Source: a virus. Taken from it: a stretch of 64,000 bases of DNA. Positions 52,420 to 60,010 of this stretch are shown in pieces. The position numbers and the translations under genes are program-made. The notes beneath the pieces were generated by a model. It was not told where the DNA came from. It searched no databases and worked only from the letters and a program-made list of their open reading frames with translations. How positions within the stretch are numbered: the stretch's first letter is position 1; the number at the start of each line of letters is the position of its first letter. The stretch is from IMG/VR virus record IMGVR_UViG_3300042922_001182, positions 124,001 to 188,000 of that record; one strand, 5' to 3'.

Positions 52420-52435
52420 TAACGGAGAGAAGAAG

Positions 52436-53422
52436 ATGAACCAGGACTTCGTTTACAGGACGATCCCCAACGTGGGCATCAACAGGGACGCGTTCCTCAA
52501 GCACACCTTGGTGCGCGAGGCCTCCGACGCCATGCGTTGGAACCGCCTCAACGAGGACGACAAGAGGGAGCTCCAGGCCAAGGTGGCGGAGTCCCTCTTC
52601 TTCACCGTGAAGGACAAGTCGTCGGAGCTCGAATACGACTCCATCGACAAGAGCGGCGGCGATATCGAGGACATGCCCGGCTACGACGTGCTGAGCAACA
52701 GCATCCACAGCCTGCAGACCATGTACGCCAGCACCAAGTCGGCTCCCAGCGAGGTCAACGACCTCTTCCGGTGCCTGACCAACCTCCAGAAGTTCAAGCG
52801 CTACTTCACCCAGGCCTACGCCAAGGGCGACGAAGCCACCAAGCTGCTCTACCGCAACATGGTGGTGGCGCTGATCGCCGGTACCTCCTTCATGGTGGCG
52901 ACCCACGTCGAGTACATCAAGGAGCCGGGCGGAGAGTTCTCCGCGAAGCTGAAGACCCTGCGCACCATGGAGCGCAGCCTCTTCCTCGACAACATCGCGA
53001 AGTTCAACAGCATGGCCGACTCCGGCCAGCTGAAGACCTTCCTCGACGCCTCCTCCGGCCGCGACAACCTCGTCGGCATGGAGCTGGTGGCGGTGGGCGT
53101 GGGCGCGGTGGCGGTCGTGGGCTTGGTCCTCTGGACCCTGCGCGAGATCGTCTTCACCTACTTCAGGTTCCGAGTCGCCCTCTCGGAGGAGTTGAAGATG
53201 CTGGCGCTGTTCGTCCAGCTCCACTCCAACTCGCTCGCCCCCGAGAAGAAGAACGTGGCCGACAAGCAGCGGGCGATCGTGGACGAACTGAATAAGTGGT
53301 CCGACCGAATCGCCGTCGATCAGAAGGCGGCTACCAAGGCGGCCGTGGCCGACCTGTCGGACGCGGATCGCGGGGCCACCATGACGGCAGTGTCGAGCGC
53401 CCCCAGCGGAAACCTGCTGTAA
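52436..53422 (+). CDS. unknown membrane protein
   Basis: 328 residues with two hydrophobic segments: about 141-160 (MVVALIAGTSFMVATHV) and 220-240 (LVAVGVGAVAVVGLVLWTL). The rest is charged and helical. Ribosome site GGAGAGAAG. Co-transcribed with the 51235 gene. Function unknown; could be an injected or infection-stage membrane protein. Not holin-like in size. Confidence 0.75.
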   Translation: MNQDFVYRTIPNVGINRDAFLKHTLVREASDAMRWNRLNEDDKRELQAKVAESLFFTVKDKSSELEYDSIDKSGGDIEDMPGYDVLSNSIHSLQTMYASTKSAPSEVNDLFRCLTNLQKFKRYFTQAYAKGDEATKLLYRNMVVALIAGTSFMVATHVEYIKEPGGEFSAKLKTLRTMERSLFLDNIAKFNSMADSGQLKTFLDASSGRDNLVGMELVAVGVGAVAVVGLVLWTLREIVFTYFRFRVALSEELKMLALFVQLHSNSLAPEKKNVADKQRAIVDELNKWSDRIAVDQKAATKAAVADLSDADRGATMTAVSSAPSGNLL

Positions 53423-53458
53423 GGGACACCCTCGGGACAACAAAAAGATAAGGGTAAG

Positions 53459-53487
53459 AGGTGACCGCCGCTACGGTCCACTTTTTT
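53459..53487 (+). terminator. terminator with bulged stem
   Basis: GTG-ACCG pairs with CGGT-(C)-CAC, followed by TTTTTTG, between the membrane protein and the gene at 53517. Confidence 0.65.
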
Positions 53488-53516
53488 GCATGCAAAAAGA
53501 AAGAAGGAGAAGCGGA

Positions 53517-54524
53517 ATGTTTCTGAACGAGAACAACAACACTTTCCGGAACGTGAACACCGGTATCGAGGCCAGCGAGACCAACCTGATGGGCGGCTCG
53601 GTCGGCATGATGGACATCGCCCTGGAGTCGGAGACGACCTGGAACAACATCTGCGTCGCCATGATGCGTCTGGAGCACACCTCCTACGTGGAGAAGGACG
53701 ACGTTCTGATGGAGCGCGGCGTCAAGGCCTTCTGGGGCAAGGTCGTCGCCTTCTTCAAGAAGATGATCGCCAAGGTCAAGGAGTGGGCCAAGAAGACCTG
53801 GAACTCGATCCAGTCGTTCTTCGCCAACTCCAAGAAGTGGCTGGAGCTGAACAAGGCCGCCCTCATGAAGAAGAACCTGAACGGCTTCAAGTTCTCCATC
53901 AACACCTTCCAGAACATCGAGACCGCCAGCGGCAAGATGGACGCCGCCGCTGCCAAGCAGGCCGTCGCCGCCTCCGCCGCTGCTGGTCGCAGCACGAAGG
54001 AAGATGACATGGACGAGTACGACTCGAACTTCCGCGAGGCCTTCCTCCAGGCCATGGGCATCGACGATGACTCCGATGCCCTCGGCACCGCCTTGAGCCT
54101 CTACTTCCGCGCCGACGAAGGCGTCAAGAAGGAGAAGGCCCTGTCGGCGGCCGAGATCGTCAAGGTCCTCGAAGAGACCCCCAAGGCCCAGCAGCAGGTG
54201 GATACCGGCGCCAAGGTGATGGAGCGCCTCGCCGCCCAGGGCATCACCCAGGCCGAGAAGGCCGAAGCCGCCGCCGAGAAGAAGGACAACGACAAGGGCC
54301 GCAAGGAGGCCGCCGGTCACCAGCGTGCCGTCAGCGCGATCCGCAGCCTGCTGGGCCTCCAGCAGCAGGTCCTGTCGGCTCTGGCCGGTGCCATCGCCGA
54401 TCGCCACAACCAGTACTTCGCCGCTGCCAAGGCCGCGCTGTCGTACAAGCCCGCGAACGTGAAGGAGTCGACCGACTTCGGCACCGACGAGGACGACGTG
54501 CTCGACGCGTTCATGCCCATCTAG
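53517..54524 (+). CDS. unknown abundant-type helical protein
   Basis: 335 residues from ATG 53517 (AAGGAGAAG before it; the ATG at 53490 lies in a terminator tail). Residues 60-115 are rich in Lys/Trp/Phe (KAFWGKVVAFFKKMIAKVKEWAKKTW), an amphipathic basic stretch that could bind membrane or DNA; residues 140-250 are Ala/Lys/Glu-rich; the C-terminal tip is acidic (GTDEDDVLDAFMPI). Flanked by terminators on both sides, so it is a single strongly expressed gene. An internal head protein is one possibility. Confidence 0.75.
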   Translation: MFLNENNNTFRNVNTGIEASETNLMGGSVGMMDIALESETTWNNICVAMMRLEHTSYVEKDDVLMERGVKAFWGKVVAFFKKMIAKVKEWAKKTWNSIQSFFANSKKWLELNKAALMKKNLNGFKFSINTFQNIETASGKMDAAAAKQAVAASAAAGRSTKEDDMDEYDSNFREAFLQAMGIDDDSDALGTALSLYFRADEGVKKEKALSAAEIVKVLEETPKAQQQVDTGAKVMERLAAQGITQAEKAEAAAEKKDNDKGRKEAAGHQRAVSAIRSLLGLQQQVLSALAGAIADRHNQYFAAAKAALSYKPANVKESTDFGTDEDDVLDAFMPI

Positions 54525-54550
54525 TAGCTCCGGCAAGCAACCAAGGAAAC

Positions 54551-54594
54551 AAAGGACCGCATCCCCACTCGGGGATGCGGTCTTTCCTTTGCTT
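54551..54594. terminator. bidirectional terminator between convergent genes
   Basis: AAAGGACCGCATCCCC (54551-54566) pairs with GGGGATGCGGTCTTT (54571-54585), with T-rich tracts on both strands. Separates the genes ending at 54524 (plus) and 54594 (minus). Confidence 0.85.
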
Positions 54595-55922
54595 TATCTC
54601 TTCGAGAACGTGCACGTCATCGTGCAGATCATCTCCTCCGTCTGGAGGTTGCGACCGACCCCGTGCAGCGAGAGGGCGTAGTCCCTCATGACGTACTCGC
54701 CGTTGAGCTCCTCCGACCTCTCCTTGTTGCTGAAGATGACGAAGAAGGACTTGTTGGGGGTGAAGATGGAGGGGTCGACGCCGGAGAAGCTGAAGGCCAC
54801 CTCGCTGTTGTGCTCCGTGACGTGATGAGCGTGCGTCGTTTCGGCCATCGGGTTGTCGAACCTGTTGTAGAGGACCTTGATCTTGTCCTCCCCGGCGGCG
54901 AAGTTCCCTGGCCCGGCGGCCCCGTCCGTGCTGGTGCCCTCCTGGATGGCCACCTCCCTGATCTGTCCACCCAGCTCCTGGGAGTCCGAGAGGACGAAGA
55001 GCTTGGAGCCGAAGATCTCCTTCGTAGCTCGCCCTCCACGGTTGATGGCCACGGCGTTCTGCACCTTCACCTGGAAGGTCTTGTTCTTGGTGTCCTCGAA
55101 GACGCCGTTGAGCTCCGAAGAGGCGTCCACCTTGTCAGTGACGAAGATGTGGACCTCCCCGTACTCCGTCTTCTCCTTGACCTTGGAGTCCGCGCCAAGC
55201 ATGTAGTGGCGGTCCAGGTCGAAGAAGAGGCGCATGCCGCCCTTGTAGATGCCGTAGGCGTCCTGGAGGTAGCGGAGCGAGCTGATCACGTTCCCGGGCG
55301 GGACCAGGATCTGGTCGTAGACCTTGGTGTTGTCCGGGTTGCCGATCAGCTTGGGGGCGTCCCCGGAGGCGGTCTTCAGCATGTGAAGGACCACCGGGAG
55401 AACCGGGGTCTCCGTGTAGACGTCGTTGAAGATGGCCTTGTTGATGTCCAGGTGCTTCGAGGAGAGAAGCGTGGCCGTCCACTCGATGTCCCTTCGCTCT
55501 TCGGTCTCTACGGCCTGAGCTGGTTGCTCGGTGGGGGAGCGGTCGAAGTCGATGACCCGGAACTCCAGCTGCTTCCAGAGATCGGTCGGCGGCGGGGGCT
55601 CGGAGGCGCTGTTCTCGTCGGAGCTGTCGATGGTCCTATATCGCTTGATGCTGATCACCACCTTGGCGTCGTCGGTGTACTTCTGGAAGGCCAGCAGGAG
55701 CTCGTAGTTCAGCCGTAGGCCTAGGCCGATGACGGGGAAGAACTCGTCCCCGTCCACCTTGCCCTTGACCTGAATCTCCACGATGCTCTTGATCAGGCTC
55801 ATCACCCCGGCGTCCTCCGGGAGGATGAGGTCGGCCTGGGTGATTCGGAACTTGTACCGAGTCAGGTCCCCCAGGACCTTGTTGGACAGTCTGCCGTCTG
55901 CCTCGAAACCGGTGGGTGCCAT
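54594..55922 (-). CDS. putative baseplate hub protein
   Basis: 442 residues, beta-rich. The order of an N-terminal beta domain (SIVEIQVKGKVDGDEFFPVIGLGLRLNYELLLAF) and a central IL(V)PPGNVISSLRYLQDAYGIYKGGMRLFFDLDRHYML segment resembles gp27/gpD-type hubs, where a similar linker joins two barrel domains. There is no lysozyme domain; the tape measure carries the wall enzymes instead. Ribosome site AGGAGG before ATG 55922. It is the last gene of a three-gene minus unit with the SLOG and FEN-like genes, an odd mix. Confidence 0.6.
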   Translation of the reverse strand: MAPTGFEADGRLSNKVLGDLTRYKFRITQADLILPEDAGVMSLIKSIVEIQVKGKVDGDEFFPVIGLGLRLNYELLLAFQKYTDDAKVVISIKRYRTIDSSDENSASEPPPPTDLWKQLEFRVIDFDRSPTEQPAQAVETEERRDIEWTATLLSSKHLDINKAIFNDVYTETPVLPVVLHMLKTASGDAPKLIGNPDNTKVYDQILVPPGNVISSLRYLQDAYGIYKGGMRLFFDLDRHYMLGADSKVKEKTEYGEVHIFVTDKVDASSELNGVFEDTKNKTFQVKVQNAVAINRGGRATKEIFGSKLFVLSDSQELGGQIREVAIQEGTSTDGAAGPGNFAAGEDKIKVLYNRFDNPMAETTHAHHVTEHNSEVAFSFSGVDPSIFTPNKSFFVIFSNKERSEELNGEYVMRDYALSLHGVGRNLQTEEMICTMTCTFSKR

Positions 55923-55923
55923 T

Positions 55924-56292
55924 CTAGATCCTCCTGATAACCCGGTGGCGCTTGAGCCTCATGCGCTGCGCCACATCGTACATGTTCCTCGACCCCGGGG
56001 AGCAACCGTCCCAGAGGACGACGACCCCCTTGGCCTTGCCCTGGTGGGCCATCTGGTAGTTGCGGAGGTGCCCGGCCATGTCCCCCAGGCCCTCCCAGTC
56101 GGGGGAGAAGGGGTGGATGGGGATGCCCCGCTCTATGGCGAAGCGCTCCCCCAGGTTGTCGGCCCCCCTCTTGGCACGGCCGCTGATCACCGAGGTGATG
56201 ACGACGCCGTGCATGGCCTCGAACTCCTCGGCGGCCCGGACCATGGCCGCGTAGTCCCAGAGCCCCCTGGAGCCCGCTAGTATGACCCGCAC
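55924..56292 (-). CDS. SLOG-fold protein, YspA/DUF2493-like
   Basis: 122 residues read from a GTG start (56290-56292) that falls 2 bases after the stop of the FEN-like gene. Motifs: ILAGSRGLWDY (nucleotide-binding loop), SVISGRAKRGADNLGERFA, PDWEGLGDMAGHLRNYQM, and VVLWDGCSPGSRNM, all conserved in the YspA-like Rossmannoid SLOG family. SLOG proteins bind or process nucleotide-derived ligands and some act in phage defence signalling. Lacking a clear ribosome site, it depends on upstream translation. Its phage role is unknown; sensing or removing a nucleotide signal is a hypothesis. Confidence 0.85.
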   Translation of the reverse strand: MRVILAGSRGLWDYAAMVRAAEEFEAMHGVVITSVISGRAKRGADNLGERFAIERGIPIHPFSPDWEGLGDMAGHLRNYQMAHQGKAKGVVVLWDGCSPGSRNMYDVAQRMRLKRHRVIRRI

Positions 56293-56294
56293 GG

Positions 56295-57401
56295 CTAGGT
56301 GCCCACCACGCCGCTGAAGCCCTCGAAGAGGTAGTCCAGCTTGATGTAGTTGGCGCCGTAGTAGCGCTCGTTCACGCGCTTGAGCGACTCGGGGTCGTAC
56401 AGGTCGGTGATCTGGGAGCGGAGCATCGCCACCTCGGCGTCGGTGATGCAGGCGAAGGAGTCCTTGATGCTCAGCACTCGGAAGTTCTGCTCCAGGACCT
56501 TCAGCTCCTCGTCGGTTAGCGCTCCCTTCCGCTCGTCCTTGGACACGCGGGCGATGAGGTCATCGGGGTCGTCGTAGGCGGTCTGGGAGATCAGGCCGTC
56601 CTCCAGCCACCCCCGGATGCGCCCCAGGGCCTTCAGCGGGCCGATGCCCCGGCGCACCGCGTCGATGTCGTACCTCTTGGACCCGGAAAGGGCGAAGACG
56701 TACGGCAGGAGCTCGGGGCTGATGAAGCCGGGCACCTTGTCGTCGCTGCCCGCCACGGAGGCGATGGCGCTCTCCCGGTCGACGACGTCGCTCTTCTCGC
56801 CCTTGGCGGTCATGACGATGGCGTACTCGTCGATCTCGGTGTACTGAACGGCCAGCGGGTCGTTGCTGATGACGCAGGTGAGCTGCCCGGGGACGTGGAA
56901 CAGGTAGGGCACCACCCGGTGATCGGTCTCACCGGTGTCGAGGAAGTAGACGTAGGGGATGTACTCGCACACGCCCCGGGCCAGCTTGATGTTGATGTCC
57001 ATGACCTCGTTCAGACCGGCGAACTCCGGCGAGGCGGGACCGCGCTTCCGGTAGTAGTCGCTGCGGTACTTGTCGTTGATCTGAAGCATCCGCTTGGCGG
57101 GCTTGCCGGAGTAGTAGAAGTAGACGTTGGTGTACATCTCCAGGCGGCTCCAGAAGTAGTGCCGGTAGTGGGCGGCGGCGTTGAGGATGCCCTCGGAGGA
57201 GATCGCCAGCCGCTGCTCCCTCTTGAGCTTGCCGAACATCTGCAGCATCTCGGGCTTGTAGAGGCTGTTCAGGATGCTCCCCACATCCAGGAAGATGTTG
57301 ACGGTGTCGTAGCCCTCGGGGATCTTCGTCTTCGTCACCTCGTTGAGCACGTCGTACCGGATCTTCTTGCTGTGCAGGATCTTTTCAAGCGCGTCGTTCA
57401 T
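56295..57401 (-). CDS. FEN-like 5'-3' exonuclease (PIN/H3TH), tentative
   Basis: 368 residues. NIFLDVGSIL could hold the first metal Asp; YRSDYYRKRG is the Tyr/Arg arch region seen in FEN/T4 RNase H enzymes; SGSKRYDIDAVRRGIGPLKALGRI resembles the helix-hairpin-helix that binds DNA. A second acidic site is hard to place, so this is not certain. AAAGGAGG lies 12 bases before ATG 57401. It would remove RNA primers and flaps during lagging-strand synthesis. Confidence 0.55.
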   Translation of the reverse strand: MNDALEKILHSKKIRYDVLNEVTKTKIPEGYDTVNIFLDVGSILNSLYKPEMLQMFGKLKREQRLAISSEGILNAAAHYRHYFWSRLEMYTNVYFYYSGKPAKRMLQINDKYRSDYYRKRGPASPEFAGLNEVMDINIKLARGVCEYIPYVYFLDTGETDHRVVPYLFHVPGQLTCVISNDPLAVQYTEIDEYAIVMTAKGEKSDVVDRESAIASVAGSDDKVPGFISPELLPYVFALSGSKRYDIDAVRRGIGPLKALGRIRGWLEDGLISQTAYDDPDDLIARVSKDERKGALTDEELKVLEQNFRVLSIKDSFACITDAEVAMLRSQITDLYDPESLKRVNERYYGANYIKLDYLFEGFSGVVGT

Positions 57402-57817
57402 GGCCGGTCGGGGCCTCCTTTGCGGGTAGGGTCGGGGGAAGGTCGTATGGGGCTGTTGGCGGGGGCATTTCCAGGTTATGCGGAGGCGTGCCTCGCTCGC
57501 GGTTAATGATTCCGTATGTCAGAGTAAGTTCTAGGATACATAGTTGCAAATGAAAGAGAGAAAGGAGTACAACAACTCCTTTCTTCTTATTTAAACACGA
57601 AGTTACCTAGAGGTCCCCTAGAGAACCTGGAAAAGGTCATCAAAGGATAGTTTTGACCGGTAATTAACTTTTTAGGGAAGACCTTAAAGGTCTAAACGGT
57701 ATGTATCTGTAAATCGCGCGAAATCCCACCCAGGGAATAAAGCGAATCTAAGCCATTTCCGACCGTATATTATTGTTGTGACGTGATTGGATACTTAGCT
57801 ATAGGAGGTTATTAATC
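57402..57817. other. 416-base AT-richer intergenic region
   Basis: No convincing gene. It is clearly lower in GC than its surroundings and holds a hairpin GAAAGGAGT/ACTCCTTTC (57560-57568, 57575-57583), a palindrome AGACCTT-A-AAGGTCT (57679-57693), and a TATATTAT box at 57766. It is the longest free gap besides 32648-33055 and the intron. It may be a promoter region or replication origin; neither is shown. Confidence 0.6.
57766..57773 (+). promoter_or_regulatory. AT-rich promoter-like box TATATTAT
   Basis: Context GACCGTATATTATTGTTGTG, 45 bases before the ATG at 57818 (AGGAGG ribosome site between). Confidence 0.65.
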
Positions 57818-58579
57818 ATGAACAACAACAAGCCTTTCGTCCGTGGTAACTTCGAGCAGGCCACCTGGCTGACCGAGCGGATCATGCAGCACATCGTCAC
57901 CGGCAAGGCGAAGCGCGTGCGGGACTACCTGGAGTTCGCCCGCCGCCAGCTCCAGGTTTCTGAGATCCCGGCGGACAACAAGCTGAAGGTCAGCAGCCTG
58001 AAGGTCATCGGCATCCACGAGGACGTCCTCGAACTCGCCATCGAGCTCCTCAAGTCGGAGGGCTGGAAGGCGGGCAACGTCTCCCAGGAGGACTTCCTCA
58101 ATGGTTCCCCCTGGCTCCTCGACGCCAAGATGCAGGAAGATCTCCTGAAGAAGGCGGAGAAGGACGAGGAGAAGAAATCCGAATCCATCGGGTCCATCTT
58201 CCTCTTCGTCAAGGCCAACCAGGTGGTCCTGGACAAGACCACCATCTACCGCGCCGAGTGCGTCGCGGAGGACATCGTCCTCCAGAGCAAGATGCGCAGC
58301 TGCATCGGACTGACCGTCGAGGAGATCGAGGACCGAGGCGGCTTCCTCGCGGAGGCCATGCACGACCTCCAGGGCAAGATGCTCACGAAGACCTTCAACT
58401 TCCTGAAGAGCTTCGACGACAACGAGCTCAGCACCGCCCAGCGGGACAAGCTCTTGGGCATCATCCTGGGGAACACCGTCGCTCACCTCGACGCGATCAT
58501 CCCCGGCTGCGGGGAGGCCTTCGAGGCGTCCTCCAGCGCCAAGGTCCAGGCCCTGGTCAAGACCGGTTCCAAGCGCTAA
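57818..58579 (+). CDS. unknown 253-residue protein
   Basis: Helical soluble protein, MNNNKPFVRGNFEQ start, with an acidic/basic loop KKAEKDEEKKSES near 110. No motif recognised. It has its own TATATTAT box, AGGAGG and strong terminator, so it is a single-gene unit. The same box marks other lone small genes, so it is likely expressed in the same (perhaps early) phase. Confidence 0.75.
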   Translation: MNNNKPFVRGNFEQATWLTERIMQHIVTGKAKRVRDYLEFARRQLQVSEIPADNKLKVSSLKVIGIHEDVLELAIELLKSEGWKAGNVSQEDFLNGSPWLLDAKMQEDLLKKAEKDEEKKSESIGSIFLFVKANQVVLDKTTIYRAECVAEDIVLQSKMRSCIGLTVEEIEDRGGFLAEAMHDLQGKMLTKTFNFLKSFDDNELSTAQRDKLLGIILGNTVAHLDAIIPGCGEAFEASSSAKVQALVKTGSKR

Positions 58580-58582
58580 GAA

Positions 58583-58617
58583 GAAGGGGAAGCCAGGCGG
58601 CTTCCCCTTCTTTTTTT
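58583..58617 (+). terminator. strong rho-independent terminator
   Basis: GAAGGGGAAGCC (58583-58594) pairs with GGCTTCCCCTTC (58599-58610), then T7. The convergent endonuclease gene stops at its edge (58616). Confidence 0.9.
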
Positions 58618-59380
58618 AGCCCTCGGAGTCCTTCAACCGGACCAGGTAGGCCATGAACGAGTCGTAGTCCTTGTCGACGATCTTGAAGTACCTGATTCCG
58701 AGCCTCTTCACCTCGGCCTCCTTGGCGATCTCCTTGACCCGTTCTCGCTCCCTGTAGTCGTGGGTGTTGGCGATAGATGGGTCCACGCCGTCTGCAACGG
58801 AGGAACCCTTCACCTCCACGATGAGGTCGTAGCTGGTGAGGTAGAAATCGGGGATGTAGACCCGCTTGACGCCTCCCTCCTCGTAGACGATGGTCTGCGG
58901 GGCGGGGGAGATCACGTCGCTGGGGTTCCACTCAAGGACGACGTCCATGAACTCAAGGAAGTCCCTCTCGTAGGAGCCGGTGTAGGTGGAGCTGGTGCCG
59001 TCCCTCCACTCGTAGGTGCCCGAGATGCCACGGTTGGCGAGCATCTTGCGCTGCTGCTCGGGGTCGTCCAGAAGGTGCTCCTTCCCGAACTTCTTGACCA
59101 TCCGCTCCCTGAACTGGCTGCGGTACTTCTCCCGGCAGGAGGTCTCCGGACGGGAGCACAGGCGCTCGTAGCGGCCCGCCTTCTCGTTGAACGGGACGGA
59201 CTTGCGGCACATGATGCAGCTACCCCTACGGCCGCCGTTCCTGGAGTCGAAGAGGGCCTGGAGGGGGCTGACGCCGCCGATGGCCTTGAGCCCGTCCGAG
59301 TGCTCCCGCTCGATGTGCTCGCATAGGAGCTTCTCGTCCTTGCCCGTCCTGTCGCAGAACGGGCACTTCTGCTTCCTCAT
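58616..59380 (-). CDS. zinc-finger PD-(D/E)XK endonuclease, possible homing enzyme
   Basis: 254 residues. N-terminal zinc finger CPFC...HIEREH (Cys6, Cys9, His22, His27), a second cysteine set (Cys55, Cys58, Cys75, Cys82), then a nuclease core: TGSYERDFLEFM (Glu138), VYIPDFYL (Asp178) and IVEVKG (Glu189, Lys191), the E...PD...ExK arrangement of TnsA/Vsr-like PD-(D/E)XK enzymes. Free-standing genes like this in phages often act as homing endonucleases. It is the only recognisable candidate in the window that could move the polymerase intron in trans, but a link is speculative. Own promoter-like box upstream and AGGAGG before ATG 59380. Confidence 0.8.
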   Translation of the reverse strand: MRKQKCPFCDRTGKDEKLLCEHIEREHSDGLKAIGGVSPLQALFDSRNGGRRGSCIMCRKSVPFNEKAGRYERLCSRPETSCREKYRSQFRERMVKKFGKEHLLDDPEQQRKMLANRGISGTYEWRDGTSSTYTGSYERDFLEFMDVVLEWNPSDVISPAPQTIVYEEGGVKRVYIPDFYLTSYDLIVEVKGSSVADGVDPSIANTHDYRERERVKEIAKEAEVKRLGIRYFKIVDKDYDSFMAYLVRLKDSEG

Positions 59381-59405
59381 ATCGTCCTCCTGTTCTTTCC
59401 TGGCT

Positions 59406-59413
59406 ATAATATG
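59406..59413 (-). promoter_or_regulatory. AT-rich promoter-like box CATATTAT
   Basis: Minus-strand context AACACCATATTATAGCC, 26 bases before the endonuclease ATG. The plus-strand reading TATAATATGG could also serve the gp25-like gene at 59482. Confidence 0.6.
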
Positions 59414-59481
59414 GTGTTTCCACCAGAAGGGCGAAGGCCAACAAAACCATAACTTCGCAGAGCCAACAGGAGGAAAGACGG

Positions 59482-59910
59482 ATGGCAGACGAAATCGTGC
59501 CCGAGTACCAGAAGGAGGAGTTCTTCCTCCAGGTGGGCGACTTCAAGAAGGCCAACTCGGTGACCAAGAACCTAGCCCTCGCGAGGGTGCTGCAGACCCT
59601 CATCATCCTGATGCCGGGCACCTACCCCAACGCCCCCGACATGGGCGTCGGGATCGAGCAGTACCTCTTCGAGTTCCTGGACGGCGTGACCATCCAGCAG
59701 CTCACCCAGAGGCTGCGGGACCAGATCGACACCTACATCCCCAACAACGACATCAACGGGATCGAGATCCAACCGATCAAGGGCCCCGACGGCAAGACCA
59801 ACACCCTGGGAATGATCTTCACGCTGGGGAATTCGGAACAGGTGGCCTTGGCCTTCGACCTGGCCGCATCCCGCAAGACCAAGGTGGTCTCCCGCGTCGT
59901 CCTCGCCTGA
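59482..59910 (+). CDS. baseplate wedge protein gp25-like
   Basis: 142 residues of the T4 gp25/GPW family. The mark is LIILMPGTYPNAPDMGVGIEQYLFEF (about 37-62), where the family has its GxNPxxG-type linker, then a C-terminal beta domain. Length is standard (about 130-145). Ribosome site AGGAGGAAAG. With gp6-type protein it forms the wedge joint that starts sheath contraction. It begins a T4-like 25-26-51 gene order. Confidence 0.85.
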   Translation: MADEIVPEYQKEEFFLQVGDFKKANSVTKNLALARVLQTLIILMPGTYPNAPDMGVGIEQYLFEFLDGVTIQQLTQRLRDQIDTYIPNNDINGIEIQPIKGPDGKTNTLGMIFTLGNSEQVALAFDLAASRKTKVVSRVVLA

Positions 59911-60010
59911 CGAGTTTTAAAGAAAAAGGCATGGGGCCAACAACAGCAGTAGGGCCGCCCTGGGCCTGACCCACCGTGGCACAACACCACAGGAAAGGAT
60001 TCGAGGAAGT

